A stretch of DNA of 64,000 bases, from assembly GCF_958298935.1 (NCBI RefSeq), contig NC_084941.1:19690001-19754000 (forward strand). Direction: 5' to 3'. The position numbers and the translations under genes were made by a program. The notes beneath the pieces were generated by a model. That model was not told where the DNA came from and ran no database searches. It worked only from the letters and a program-made list of their open reading frames with translations. This stretch comes from Phragmites australis. Its lineage: Eukaryota; Streptophyta; Magnoliopsida; Poales; Poaceae. Shown piece after piece: positions 12,622 to 25,440 of the stretch (the first letter of the stretch is position 1; every line of letters begins with the position of its first letter).

Positions 12622-13953
12622 TTAGAAACCAAGCTGAAATGTGTCTAAGATTATTTGTGATGAGTGATTGACAAGGTTTTTTGTTTGGTTTATTTTGGGA
12701 TTGCATGAGCATTGCTATGTACTGCAATTATGATCATAACTAACCTAAGTTGCAGAGAAAATGGAGTTGGCATGTTTATCTCTGAGTCCAGGAAAATTGT
12801 ACACACTGGATGGTTCGACGCCTGGGATTTTGAACACGCCGGATGGTCTGGCTTTCAGACGGAGTACATGCCAGAGCATTTCAAACTAGAGGAAAAAATT
12901 GAAGTGTACACTGGATAGTCCAGTGATGGAGTGAAGTGAACGCTAGAGCTTTTTTTGCAGAGAGGTTGCAAAATAGCTCTGGTGGACTTGTACTCATCAG
13001 ATGGTCTGACATTCAAAGGGATGAATGTCGGATACTTCGTCGGAGCATTTCTAGCAGAGAGGTTGCAAGATGGCTGGTCCGGAGAAGAAGTACACACTGG
13101 ATGGTCCGGTGATGAGCAATTGTGTATGCCAAAATATTCCTTGCAGGGAGGATGCAAATGGTGGTCTAGTGAAAATATATACGCCGAATGGTCCAGTGAT
13201 GAAATGAAGTGCACGCCAGAGCATTTCTTGCAAAGAGGATTACAAGATGGCCAGTCTGATGAATTTCACATGTCGGATGGTCTGACGCTTAGGAGGAGTG
13301 TACGTCAGAACATCTGGCATACATGTTTTCTGGTTGATGTCTCTTTCAATAGAAATTTTTATTTTTGACTAACTGGAAATGGTTTGGAGATGTATATTTG
13401 CAGGTGACGAATGCGACTTGGCGGCCAATGACAGGATGATCTATGCCAAGTGGGGTGCTTGGTGCCTGACGATCAAGGAGGCCAGGTGGAATCAAGGGTG
13501 ATCCTAGCTGCGCACATAGAGGTCAAGCAAAGCATGGGAAGATGATTGAAGATAACATGTTGACAAAGTCATATGAAAAGGATGCCAGGTGACAAGGTGA
13601 CCCAAGGGATTAGGAGCGGGAGAGACTTGCCGGTAGTCAAGATAGTAAGACAGAGTACACATGTCTATATCGGGATGCTTGCTTGAGGTGAAAGCAAGTG
13701 GCAGTGAGTCACGCTTTGAGAGGCATGTGAGGTGGTTTCCCGGTTTGGCCTCATGACCGTGGAAGGATGAAGTGTATGTGGTATCACCACAAAGCTTTCA
13801 TCGAGGCGAAGCTAAGTTATGAACGCTCCATGGTCGTCTGATGGATGGAGCGAAAAATAGACCAAAATGCCTCGGTGGTAGGTAGGAGGTCATTGGAAGT
13901 GAGGGGCATTTTGGGAACAAGAAAACTTAAGGGCTAAGCTACCTCCCTAGGCC

Positions 13954-13960
13954 TATAAAT
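13954..13960 (+). promoter_or_regulatory. TATA box of the copia left LTR
   Basis: TATAAAT lies in 'ggcctataaatagagac', the usual form of a plant retrotransposon core promoter. The right LTR lacks this segment: about 60 bases around the box are missing at the matching place near 29728. Confidence 0.7.
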
Positions 13961-14425
13961 AGAGACGCAGGGCTTTGTGGATGGCTTGAACAAGCCATTT
14001 GAGTTTGTATGGTAAGGTTTTAGAGGAAAGGAGAGAGGAGTGCTTCGCCTATGTGTAGATGAGGGATTTTGTGAGTGAAACTACTTTGTAATCTGCCTAA
14101 AAGAGAGTTGACCTTTGCAAAAAATGAAGTGGTTGTTTCTCTATTCCTTGCTCTGTCTCCTTCTAGTTTTCCTCTAGTTTTCCTTGCTTTGTCACAAGTT
14201 TTTCCTTTTCGGTTGTGATTTTCGTTTTGGTTTTTGAGCTGAAATTTTCCTACCTTGGAATGTTGTTCTTCTTGTTGCTAGAGGCATAAAATTCATATTA
14301 ATATTTGGTCTCGAATTCCCTTACATCTAGATCATCGACTTGGAGAGTTCCGTTACTGGGTGACATATATATCTTGTTGGGTTTAAAGTGTTCTTCCATG
14401 AAGTTGCAATCTTTTTGTGGCTATG

Positions 14426-15343
14426 TGATGAGGACATCATTCCCTCAGATACATACAATGATCCTCCATTGAACTTTCAAGGTCCAATCACAAGAGCTCG
14501 CGCACGACAATTAAATTTAGAGGTGAGCTCGTTCCTAAGCAACTCTTTATATAATTTTGAGAATAGATTACTACCTAATGATTATGTGTTACTTAGGAAT
14601 CATGGAGAGGACAAGGAGACACATAGAGGAAGGCTTGGAGGCGTGGAGGAGCAGCTAGGACGTCCAACAACAGCAGGAGGTCCAGTCCAACTCGAGTCCG
14701 AATCAGTCTCGACCTCCAGGACCAGCGAGCAGTAAAACGGACGCCCAGGACGCATCCGGACTCCGTTTTCGACGATTCACATATGGTTGGAAAGATAATT
14801 TCATAAGGAAACCAATGGAGTTGGTTTGAGGTCCAAATTTCTTCTGAGTCAACGGGAAACGTCGAAACAAGTCAGCGTCCAGAATCTGTCCCGGTGCTGC
14901 GTCACTGTTTTTGGTCCGTTGGGCCGTGTATCGGCGTTGAGCCCATTAGGGGGGCGTGACCAGGGGGTGTGACGACCCTTAGACCCTTATTATCAGCCGC
15001 CGCCGCTTTCGTTAGGGCGGGTTTTGCTTAGATTATTCTGTCAAGAACAGTTTCGCCGTTTCGTCGGTTTGTGAGACCCCAACTCGTGAGATTAATCATT
15101 CATCCGCAATTTGGTTGCATTCTTCCTTGTTCTTGCTTGTGTTCTTCGATTCGCAGGCAAGGACTTTAGCCTTCTTGGCGAGGTCAACCGTGCAACGCCG
15201 GTTGATAACCAGAGGAGACGTGGTGCTGCGATTGCGGGGTTTCGGATCGTGTTGTTCGGAAGCCGGATCGACTTGTGTTTCGTTTCCACCAAATCGAGAG
15301 TTACCAGAACCTTTCGGAAGATCGGGAACCCTTGTTCATACTA
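14426..15343 (+). mobile_element. 918-bp solo LTR of a Ty3/gypsy element inside copia LTR A
   Basis: CTATG occurs at 14421-14425 and again at 15344-15348. Outside these copies the copia LTR is continuous ('gtggctatg' then 'actagtgg', as at 30180-30195). The insert begins TGATGAGGAC and ends CATACTA; the final TA rather than CA may be a mutation. Its 5' part encodes 'GPITRARARQLN' and following residues (frame 14388-14735), the known C-terminus of a grass gypsy polyprotein, so the end of pol overlaps the LTR in this family. The 3' part resembles gypsy R-U5 sequence. Confidence 0.75.
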
Positions 15344-15575
15344 CTATGACTAGTGGAATAAGTTTCAATGGAACCTAGTGTTCATATACATGCACTAGAG
15401 CCATGCTTTCTTTGAGAATCTTTTGGTGTAATCTGTGTTTCCTAAGTTTTTGCTTCCACTCTTGGCTTTGAGGTGCGTTGGGTGATATAATAGGAGAAGG
15501 TCATCAGTTTCGAAAGAAATTTATGAGACGCGTATTCCCCCCCCCCCCTCTAGTCGCCATTCTTGGTCTAACAAG

Positions 15576-15588
15576 TGGTATCATGACC
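15576..15588 (+). other. Copia primer-binding site, initiator-Met type
   Basis: TGGTATCATGACC lies two bases after the LTR end at 15573. The standard plant copia site is TGGTATCAGA, so two bases have changed. The second copy at 30405-30422 reads tgttatcagaaccgg, and the two together point to an ancestral TGGTATCAGAACC. Confidence 0.8.
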
Positions 15589-15637
15589 GGTTTGATCACT
15601 TGTTGACCTTAACCAGCTTTATGATCTGTAGGCGACA

Positions 15638-17379
15638 ATGGAGAGATATGTGAAGATTCCATTCTTTGAAGGTCATGATTTTTCATACTGGAAGGTGCGC
15701 AAGACGGCTTACCTCTTAATCCAAGGAACTACTATATGTGAGATTGTAGACTCCAACTATGATATTCCTATCGTTCGCACTACTCAGGCCCAAATTTAAC
15801 AATATGAAGCCAACAGCAAGCCTAGAAATATATTATGCACCAGCCTGAGTCATAATGAGTTTTACAGAATTTAGCACCTCCATACCGCTTGTGAGATTTG
15901 GACTATTCTCAGTGTTTTTCATGAAGGCACTAACTATATCAAGGCTCGATGCCAAAGCATATACAATCAAGAATATCAGACGTTCGTGCAGAGCCCTAGA
16001 GTCTTTGGATATTATGTTTGTAGATTTGATGGAATTGTTAGCAACCTTAGATCCACTGGTGTTTTGCCTTACTCTGACCTTGAGAGGGCGATCAAGCTTC
16101 TCTATACTCTTGATCATAGCATATGGGAATTGAAGATCTCAAGCATTGAGGAGCCATCCAGTCATGTTACATTGACTTGTGATGAACTTTTCAGCAAGCT
16201 CAAATCCACCGAGATAGCCAAGCAGTTAGAATAGGCCTAGGAAACCTCCTATCTCAGAACATGGTATTAGTTTCAGGACCTAGTGGTGGTAGTCAATCTG
16301 GAGTTGGCTTTTCTTGTGTTAACCCTTCATCTAGTGGATTTGCTTTATCTTCCTTAGTTTCTACATAGAGGAGCAGGTGGACACACTTGATGATGATGAT
16401 TTAGCTTTGACCCCGAAGAAGTTCATCGGCTTCTACAACAACGGAAGAGACTGAGGGATGGTTCTCATGCTTGCTATGAATGTGGTGACACCACTCATTT
16501 CAAGGCAGACTGCCCAAGGCTCAAGAAGAAGGAAGACCGCTACCACAACTACGACAAGCACAAGAAGAAGGACAAGAAGCCCTTCTTCACGAACTGTGAC
16601 AAGATGGCTAAGAAGGTGGCCAAGGTGGCATCTCGAGCTTTTATTGTGGTGCTCAGCGACATCAACACTTCCTCGAGCTCGGAGGAGGAGGAGTCACCCA
16701 TGAAGAACAAGGACTTCACTGGCCTTTGCTTCATGGTGGACGACAACGATAGCGATCCTGAGCTTTATTCTTCTGAGGTATCACCTACCTATGACCAGCT
16801 TTCCATTCAGGTTGATACCTTGAATGATGCTCTTGTTAGCCAGGATAGATTACTTAAGAAAGTTGTTCATGAGTTGAAGGACCTTAAGTCTATGTATGAG
16901 TGTGTAACAACTGAGATTGCCTTGTTTAAATCTAGGGAAAAAGATGAGGAGTGTGATAGTTGCCTTGTGGTTATGAGTGAGCTTATCGAGCTTCAGACGT
17001 TGCATGCTCAAGTCACCAATCGGCTTAAGACTGCTGAGGAGAAAAGCTTCTTGAGGAGGATTCTAGGCCTACTCTCTTGGACGCTTGCAAGAATTGCCAT
17101 TTGCTTGCAAAGGATTTTGAGGTGAATGACAAGCGCATCATAAAGCTAGAGTCTAGATAGGATAGTGCTGAGTGTTCTAAGGATGTGCAACCGAATTATT
17201 CTACCTACATTGTCTTTAAGGACATATTCAACTGGGTTAGAGGACAAGTTCAAAAGCTTATGGACGGGAATGAGTATCTCCTCTCCCTCATGGAGAAATG
17301 CTCAGAAGGCAAGGGAAAAATGAATCTAATTTTGGTCAAGACAAAAATATGCACAGATAAGGTGGGTTTAGCCTTGTGA
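15638..17379 (+). pseudogene. Copia gag with zinc knuckle
   Basis: The ATG at 15638 opens with MERYVKIPFFEGHDFSYWK, the usual copia gag start (UBN2-like domain). A stop follows after 53 codons (15797-15799), and the same frame resumes to 16234, with another stop. The CCHC knuckle C-YE-C-GDTT-H-FKAD-C is at 16472-16513, followed by a Lys-rich run, an acidic Ser/Glu run and a predicted coiled coil (16604-17125), all in the same frame. The knuckle would bind genomic RNA inside the virus-like particle. The extension after the knuckle is long for copia and fits SIRE-like elements. Confidence 0.85.
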
Positions 17380-18012
17380 TTTGGTTTTGAGAGGGTGGCT
17401 CACAATGGGGATGGTAAGACTGCTTTCATCATGCCTACTACTCTTGAGGTTGAGAAATCTAAAATCAATGGCACACCACAACCCACCAAGAAGAAACCCA
17501 CACCAAAACGCAAGAGAGATACATAGCCTAAGATGAAAGTCCCTGTGAGAGAGTCTAGAGTGACCGACAGTCAAGGTTCTAAGAGATGCTACCACTGCAC
17601 CTACTGCTAGAGAGAGGGTTACCAATTTGGGTTTTGCTTTCGTCGTAGGAGGAATGAGGGGTGTAATTGAGTGGAGTACTCGGAACATGTATTACCCCTC
17701 TTTTGGTGTACATGAGTCTTTTTCTCCCTCTTACTCATGAGGTTTCAACACTTTCCTCCTAGATGTGGTGCCCGGCATGGATCTTACCATGATTCATACG
17801 GTTTTGGTTCACATGTCAGACGCTTTGAGTTGTAGCACTTTGGCTGACCACGTTTTCCTCATCGTGATACTCACCCTTAATGCACTAGTGTTGATTTGCA
17901 TGCACATGCTTTTACTACTTCAGGGCGGATGACCCGGTAATGGATTCCCAAGAGGTTTCTGTCTAACCCCAGTACTGAGCAATCCACCTATTATTCTTCT
18001 CATATATTCAGG

Positions 18013-18465
18013 GTGCACATTGACTCCGGTTGTTCACGCCTTATGACCGGAGATGCATCATGGTTCTCCAACCTCACCCCAACGAAGCAGCACGAGTACA
18101 TCACATTCGAGGACGATAGAAAGGGAAGAGTGAAGGCCAATGGTATGGTAAAGGTGAATGAGAGTTTCACTCTCAAGGATGTGGCTTTGGCGGAGCATCT
18201 GAGATACAATTTGCTTTCTGTATCTCAGTTGTTGGATGAGGACTTGGAAGTGCGTTTGAAACGCGATACTCTTGATTGTACAAGTACTTTGGTTTGTTGG
18301 CTTTCTCAAGTTGGGATAGTTTTTGGAGCCAATTTCTTTAAGTTTCATGGTTCTTCTCGTTATTTAATTGCGCAACCTTCTTCTAAGATTTGGATATGGC
18401 ATAAGAGGCTAGGGCACATGAGTTTTGATTTGCTCACTAGGTTGAGTGCTCTAGGTTTGATCTGA
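18013..18465 (+). pseudogene. Copia aspartic protease and pre-integrase domain
   Basis: The frame starts HIDSGCSRLMTGD; DSGCS is the copia form of the aspartic protease active site (D-S/T-G). It continues through LKDVALAEHLRYNLLSVSQL to the pre-integrase motif WHKRLGHMSF, then a stop at 18463-18465. The stretch 17380-18012 between gag and this frame carries no clean open frame and appears to be the frame-shifted gag-protease junction. Confidence 0.85.
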
Positions 18466-19441
18466 TCATTGCCCAAGCTCAAATTTGAGAAAAACCTTGT
18501 TTGTGCTCCTTGTCGGCATGGAAAGATGGTTGCCACCTCTCACCCTTCAGATAATCTGGTGATGACTAAACGACTGAGAGAACTTCTCTATATGGACACT
18601 GTTGATCCTTCCCGGGTTTGCCCGGGAGGTGGCAAGTGATATGTATTTGTCATTGTTGATGACTACTCTCTCTACTCTTGGGTCTGCTTTTGTTGTGAGC
18701 AAGTATGAAGTGTTCTCACACTTTCGGAGCTTAGCATTTAAATTGTTCAAAGAACTACCTAGCACATTCAATGCAATTCGCAATGATAATGGCACCAAGT
18801 GCAAGAACTATCTCTTTGATGCTTTCTGCCTTGAACATGGCATTAAGCATCAATTTTTTGCCTCACTCGTTCCTCAACAGAATGGTGTGGTTGAAAGGAA
18901 GAATAGACCTTTGATGGAGATGGCTAGGACGATGCTCGATGAGCATATGACTCCTAAAAAGTTTTGGGCAGAGGCTATTAGCATAACTTGCTATATCTCC
19001 AATCAGATTTTCTTGCGCTTGATTTTGAATGTGACTTCTTATGAGTTGTGTTTTGGAAGGAAAATGAAAGTTTCTCATTTGAGAGTCTTTGGTTGTCATT
19101 GCTTCGTCTTAAAGTGTGACAATCTTGACAAATTTGAGTCGCACTCTTCTGATGGGATTTTATTAGGGCATTATTTTCATGGTCATTCTTACAGGGTTTA
19201 CAATTTGGACACTAACACCACCATGGAATTCTATGATGTGACCTTTGATGACTCAACTCTATGTGCTAGTCTTGTTCCTGAGCGTGTAGGTGATCAGGAG
19301 ATGAGCGAAAGCATCTTTGTAGATGGTGACCTTCCAGCTCTCGGTGATGATGCGGATGATCCACTACCTTCAGCCATCACACCTGCTTTCAAGCTAGCTC
19401 CAGTTTCTTTGACACCAGCAGAGGGCACCAGCAGCGTTTGA
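18466..19441 (+). pseudogene. Copia integrase
   Basis: After the stop the same frame gives CAPCRHGKM (the CxxC half of the zinc site) and LLYMDTVDPSR with the first catalytic Asp, then a stop at the end of the GGGK stretch near 18640. A one-base frame change moves to frame 2, which reads FNAIRNDNGTK with the second Asp and PQQNGVVERKNR with the Glu, then FWAEAISITCYISNQ and FGCHCFVLK of the copia integrase C-terminal half. The frame closes at 19441. D, D and E are all present, but the gene is broken by at least one frameshift and a stop. Confidence 0.87.
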
Positions 19442-19559
19442 GGGGGAGATCATCTCACAGCGTGAGGCTCCTTGACACATTCAACGAGCACATCCCCCAT
19501 AATTGATGATTAGCGACCTTGGTGAGAGGATAATGAGATCCAAATCTGTTTAGTATGCT

Positions 19560-21119
19560 CATTTCACAGATTCTACATTTGTTGCTTCTTTTGAGCCCCA
19601 TGATGTTGGACACGCTCTTTCTGATTTAAATTGGGTCAATGCTATGCATGAAGAATTAGATAACTTTGAGAGAAACCAAGATTGAGTCCTTGTAGAACCA
19701 TGTCCAAGTATCTGTACCATAGGCACCAAATGGGTTTTTGAAAATAAACAAGGGGGATGGGTCGGTGGTTGGAAATAAGGCTAGACTTGTAGCTCAGGGT
19801 TTTACTCATAGAGGGGGTAGACTTTGGAGAGACCTTTGCACTAGTAGCTGGACTAGAAGCCATTAGGATTCTCCTTGAATTCACGACATCCCAAGGTTTC
19901 AAGTTGTACCAAATGGATGCCAAAAGTGCTTTCCTAAATGGTTTCATAGAGGAAGATATCTATGTCAAGCAACCCCTGGTTTTGAGCGGCCCAAATACCT
20001 GTATAGAGTATACAAGCTTCAGAAAGCTTTGTATGGGCTTAAGTAGGCGCCTAGGGCTTGGCATGATTGTCTTAAGTCCTTTTTGTTAGAGCACGAGTAT
20101 GTGATGGGGTCAGTGGATAAAACTTTATTTAGCTTTAGGCATGGCAATGATTTCCTACTTGTGTAGATATACATGGATGATATCATCTTTGGTGGTTTCT
20201 CTCATGCTCTTGTGGACAAGTTTGTAGAAACTATGAGTAGAGAATTTGAGATGTCGATGATGGGGGAGCTCAAATTCTTTCTTGGTCTTCAAATCAAGTA
20301 ATTCAAGCAAGGTACATTCGTCCACCAGCTATAGTACACCAAGAATTTGCTGAAGAAATTCGACATGAGGATGTAAAGCCCCTAGCAACACCGATGGCTA
20401 CCTCGATAGTGTTTGATCCTAATGAAGATGGAGAGTAGGTAGACTAGGGAGAATACAAGAGCATGATTAGCTCCTTCTTGTATCCAACGGTGACAAGACC
20501 TGACATCCACTTCATTGTTTGCTTTTGTGCTCGCTTCCAAGCTTCACCAAGGACATATAACCACCAAGCAATGAAGCTCATATTGAGGTATCTCAAACAC
20601 ACCCTTGAGTATGGTCTTTTGTTTTCGGCATCTTCTTCACTTTCTCTTCGAGGTTTTTTAGATGCAGATTTTGCTGGTTGTAGAATTGACAAGAGTACCT
20701 TCGGTACGTGTCATTTCTTGGGTACCTCTCTTCTTTATTGGTCTTTTTGCAAATAGTCTAGCGTTACATAGTCAACTATTGAAGCTAAATATATTGCTGT
20801 CGCTAGCTGTTGTTCTCAGATTTTGTGAATAGTTACTACTTTGAGGGATTTTGGGTTTGACTTCAAGAATGTGCCACTTTTGTGTGACAACACTAATACC
20901 ATAAGCTTAGCCAATAACTCAGTTCAACACTCCAGAACTAAATACATAGATGTGAGATTCCCCTTTTTGCAAGACCATAATAATAAGGGAGATATTGACT
21001 TAAGATACATTGATACCCAACACCAGCTTGCTGATATCTTTACCAAACCACTTGATGCAACTAAATTTGCCTATCTGAGGGGAGAACTTGGAGTGTGTCA
21101 TCCCTATGGCATTATGTGA
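19560..21119 (+). pseudogene. Copia reverse transcriptase and RNase H
   Basis: Recognisable blocks are AMHEELDNFERNQ (near 19650), TKWVFENK, YQMDAKSAFLNGFIEEDIYV (19904 on) and IYMDDIIFGG (around 20170), which holds the catalytic YMDD. RNase H is seen as GFLDADFAGCRIDKSTFG, VPLLCDNTNTISLANN and the terminal QLADIFTKPLD (20640-21060), closing at 21117-21119. At least three frames and many stops are used across the region, and part of the thumb (near 20300-20400) is missing. It once copied element RNA into DNA; it is clearly dead. Confidence 0.88.
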
Positions 21120-21241
21120 AGGAAAGTTGCCTTTGTACATTCTTTATCTTACTTTTGTTGCACTTGCATTGCATCTCATCTTGTAAGATAATCATAGTAG
21201 TTGAGCTTTGACATGTATGTCTTTAGCATTTTTAGTTGCTA

Positions 21242-24200
21242 TGTGTGAGGAACCGTCCAAATAATATTCTAATTAATCACCAAAAGGATCATTATTCATA
21301 ATCACCACCTCGATGATTAACCAGAATATCATCCCGATAGTCCCAGCACGTGTTTTGTGCCCAAGGATCGGAACACATGCCTTCCAACAGGTACATCACA
21401 ACATAGCTTAATAAATAGCGAGTAATAAACATTTATATTATAAGTATTATGCATGCAACTTATTCAACAATTTACATCAAAAGTGAGCTAGGAGGAGACA
21501 AAACCCCTCAACTCCTAACCAACAAAAGATCTACAGAGCGGAAGAAAATAAAGTATACAACAAAATGATATGGAGCCATATGCCCTTAGGCTCCATACCA
21601 AGAGCACCGAGTTCGGAGTAGAATATGCTACTCCTGCCTGCCACCCTGATCGGCAGGCACAAAGTAGCCAAACAACGCCTCTTCCTCGCCAACCTATGAA
21701 CCTGCAACAACTTAAGGGTAGCACCCTGAGTACGAAGGTACTTGCAAGTCTTACACAGTATGGGTATATATATTCCCTACTCCAAGGGTCATGCATTAAG
21801 CTGGTAGCAAGAATTAACATGGTTAAGTTAATTAAGCGGTAAGCAACCTAGACATAGGTGTGAGCAACTAGCTTAACCAACATATATGAAACAACCCCGC
21901 ACCACCAACTGAACAAATATAAACGTAACCAACAAGTGTATCAAAGTATAACCAGTGCCAACTCGATCACCATGCCCAAACCACCACACTGTATCCGAAC
22001 CACATCCACATACCTGAACCATAACCACACTAAACCATCTCATATCTGAACCAACACCACTATCACTCCAACATAACTCCAACATAACCGATCCACAAAC
22101 ACGTAGATGAAACATAGCCCACGACCGAGACTCTACGACCGGTGCAGATAAGCGATAGACATGCTCATAATCGAGAGTGCGGCAGTTTGAACTGTTTTTA
22201 CACCCTGCAGGGGATACTCCTGGACCCACACGACACGAGGACCATTCGGCTTGTGCCACCGGCCAAATTGCACACAAGGGGGTACTCATGACAACCTTTC
22301 CCAACCAGCCCCAACCGCGGTACTAGAACTACTCCATGAGCAAACTAATATCGCTTACAAGCCCACCCGCTCACACCATCGTTGTTTACGCCCACAAAGC
22401 CACAACTGTGAAGGTATTCGGCTTGCCTACCATTATATCAGCGTGTGGTGAGTAAGGTAAGTGGTAAAGCTGACTACACCGACGATCGGTGCTTAACCGG
22501 TGCAAGCGGTCTACAGTGCCCGGTTTTCCTCTATCGTCCTACCCAGGGGAACTCCACATCCGGGCAGGCTAAACACCCTCCTAGCACCACTCACACCTCG
22601 CCTCATACTCACCACTCAACCAACCACCACATCTCAACTACCTTGACATCAAGTATTTGTAACCATAAACATAACTGTAAGACAAGAGCGACCCTAAGCT
22701 CGTGAACAACGGAGTACGCCACCGTTTGTCTTCTATCGATGACCTAATGCATTGCTAAGCATATAAGTTAAGCTTACACCTAGACACAACATCATATTTG
22801 GGCTGCAAGGAACATACATGAACAGGCGACCAAGGTAGAAGAATGAAATGGCTTAGGTTCTACCCAAGGGTACCCGACGACACATGCATACATACATAAA
22901 CATATCTAACAATTTAGACTTCAGGTTAACACAGTGCAATATGATAGATTCTTGCCTTGATGCACTATCTCACAAAGGTGGCACACGTTGGTATCGCCCT
23001 CGGTCTCCGGGATCGACGGATCAGCGTGCTCTATGAACATAACGTGTGCAATGCAATGAGTATGAATGAAGTGCAAAAATATGCCAAAATATGCATATAA
23101 TGGATGAAAACACTTTTCCTAGATAGAACAAGTCATAAGGAAACTACCAAAATTGGATTCATCAATTTTGGACTTATGATGAATTAACGGTGAATTAATG
23201 AAGCTTTAACCTAATTAATTAATCTCAGAAATTTAATTCATTATTTCATGGCTGGGGATATTTGTAATAGGTAGAGTAGGTTATTATGAAACCAACAAAA
23301 TTTGTTTCATAATTTTGGAGCTACACAGAATTTATTATGAATTTTACAAGTTTCAGCAAGCAGTAACTGTGCTGTCTGGGTATACAGCGGTCAGACCACC
23401 AAGAGTCGTGGTCAGACGGCTGGAAATGCGGTCAGACTGCCCCCGTGCAGAGGGTTTTGGCTCCTGGCGGTCTAACCGACCTTGGGGTGGCAGTCAGATC
23501 GCTGGGAGTCGCCGGGGGCACTTTGGGAGCTCACCGGTGACAATTTCGACGACATTTGGAGTGGAGACTTGGACCTAGAGCATCACATTGACTTTCTCTA
23601 ACACGTAGGACAACATGTATACGCCGAAATCGACCAAAACTCTGCTATTGCTTCTAATTCATCAAAACTCATGAACTTCAAACCCCTAGCTCAAAATTCA
23701 AAATCCAACCATCCAAAAGGCGGATTCTTGCCATGGGAGTTTAGGGGACTCACCCAATAGCCTTTACCGAGGTTGTGGACCGTTGATTGAAGGAGGAAAC
23801 GGAGGGAAAAGCTCGGGAGGCGAAGAAATCCGGTGTTCTTCACATTTCAACCCTAAACACCAAAAGACACCAAATCCGGCTCAAATCCTCCGGAGAAACG
23901 AAAATGAATTGGAGAGATGGATAGCTCATGAGCTTGTGATCATGTGAATACCACATGCATACCTTAATTCCTCCTCTTGAGCTCGGATTTGAGGGAGGAA
24001 GAGAGAGTTTGAGAGAGATGGGGTGAGAGGGGGCTGCTCCCTTGCTTTGGCTGGTTGGGAGAGGAGAGAGGCACGGGAGTGGGAGTGAGGGAGCAGGTGG
24101 GGCTGCTGCCCAAGTGGAGGGAGAGATGGTGGGGCCGGCCGGTGGGCCCACGTACAAGAGAGAGAAGTACGTTTGACTGCGAATTCAATTCCTTTCTCTC

Positions 24201-24337
24201 CCGGATTTTTTTCTTTCATCCAAATGATTTCAAACGAATTGCATTAGTGTCACCAAACGAATTACACAAAATTAGACATAATGCTTAATAAGCATAATTA
24301 TGCTTAATTATGTGATTATGGAATTTGGGACGTGACA
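21242..24337 (-). mobile_element. 3.1-kb gypsy LTR (Tekay/Del-like), minus strand, inside copia 3' region
   Basis: On the minus strand it starts TGTCACGTCCCAAA (24337) and ends GGTTCCTCACA (21242), so TG...CA holds. Its body is homologous in opposite orientation to LTR f (44784-44899 and 48489-50160), sharing for example 'tgaaacttgtaaaattcat' and a cluster of 'cggtctgacc' words (23380-23520). A polypurine tract lies just upstream on the minus strand, so this is a 3' LTR and not a solo LTR. The partner 5' LTR is absent. The many short frames inside (for example 21873-22304) are shadows. Confidence 0.78.
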
Positions 24338-25022
24338 AACTTCCCCCCTTAAGAGAATCTCATCCCGAGATTCGGTACGAGTTGGGGAAGAGCATGATGA
24401 GTCTAGCAACCACGCTGTGAGAGATAGAATCTAATGCACATTTCCATTTAACAAGGCGATGAACACATACATGCGAAATGTTCCAACTGTGCAAAATTTA
24501 CACAAAAAGGCGATGAACACATACCATCTAGAAAACCTAAGCAGTCTTGCTTTCCAGGTGACCTAGGCATGCTACATCCGTGGTACGTGGGTTTGTCACG
24601 CCTCCCGAAGAAGTCCTTCAGGTAGCGCCGCAACACTATCTATCAAGGAAGTCCCTTGATATGTTGCAACTGCACTGCTGAGGCTACACAATACCTTTCA
24701 GGACACCTAGACAGTCTTGCCTTCTAGGTGACCTAGGCGTGCTGCGTAGGTAGGAGTGTAGGCATTTGCATGGTTATGTACTAGTTATGTTTTGCAGTCT
24801 ACTGTTGGCAATAAGCAGCTAATTGCAGTATAAGACATAGCTAGGTCAGATGACTATTCATAACTCATGCCAAATGAAGATGTAGCTTAAGTTCTGCTGC
24901 TTACTGCTAAATAGGGACATAATCTAGATTGACCATTTCTACCTAGTGGCTATCTATTGTAAAGAATTCTAGCAGTAAAGTTGGAGGCCTCTAACATGTT
25001 TTGATCTTATTGTATGAAACAT
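24338..25022 (-). mobile_element. Internal 3' part of the same gypsy element, with polypurine tract
   Basis: The minus strand reads AAGGGGGGAAG at 24340-24351, directly before the LTR start, a typical polypurine tract. Upstream is untranslated sequence with a repeated 45-base phrase (about 24532-24577 and 24699-24744, containing 'aggtgacctaggc'). No pol coding sequence is recognisable. The fragment stops near 25022, where a different gypsy element begins. Confidence 0.55.
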
Positions 25023-25115
25023 AGACCAACTAAGTAAACTATCGATAGGTAATAGTGGACGTACCTTTTCTAGAGAAAGGCCTCTATTATGAGGCTTGAA
25101 GGCCTTGAAGCCTAT

Positions 25116-25440
25116 GGCTAGGCTGGGAGAGGTGGTCCTCGACTCCCTCGGCCCTTAGCCGCTGCCCAGCTCTGGAGGTAATTCGTTCGGAGCCTGGCGA
25201 TGGCATGTCGGAGGAGAAGCCAAAGGCTAGTTGGGAGAGATGGTCCTCGACCCCCTTGTCCCTTATCCACTGCCCGGCTCCGGAGGTAATCCGTCCAGAG
25301 CCTAGCGATGGTGTGTCGGAGGAGAAGCCGAAGGCTAGACGAGAGAGGTGGTCCTCGACCCCCTCGGCCCTTAGACACTACCAGGCTCCGGAGGTAATCC
25401 ATCCGGAGCCTAGCGACGACGCTCTCTGACTTAGTCCCCA
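25116..25440 (-). repeat. Three tandem 108-109 bp units, in frame on the minus strand
   Basis: 'ggctag' followed by 'gagaggtggtcctcg'-type text recurs at 25116, 25225 and 25333, that is, with periods of 109 and 108. On the minus strand the 327-base open frame 25118-25444 repeats RLRxDYLRSxxxxKGxGGRGP with about 36 residues per unit. Confidence 0.85.

Larger units (their letters stand above)
12622..15573 (+). repeat. Left LTR (LTR A) of the copia element, with a nested solo LTR
   Basis: It matches 28457-30404 and its last part also matches 30495-30882. The end is 'ggtctaaca', followed two bases later by the primer site. Its first two bases are TT where the right LTR has TG, a likely point change. 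Without the 918-bp insert and its 5-bp duplication it is about 2.03 kb. From 12793 to 13300 it carries a degenerate series of 'gatggtc' and 'tccggtgatg' words spaced several tens of bases apart. Confidence 0.9.

Noticed and set aside
15537..15549. Poly-C run, also at 38049 and 50847
   Set aside because: Simple homopolymers inside LTRs and prone to sequencing error; no structure beyond that.
16458..16703. Arg/Ser/Thr-rich open frame on the plus strand
   Set aside because: It is a shifted-frame shadow of the copia gag zinc-knuckle and Lys-rich region, which reads in frame 2.
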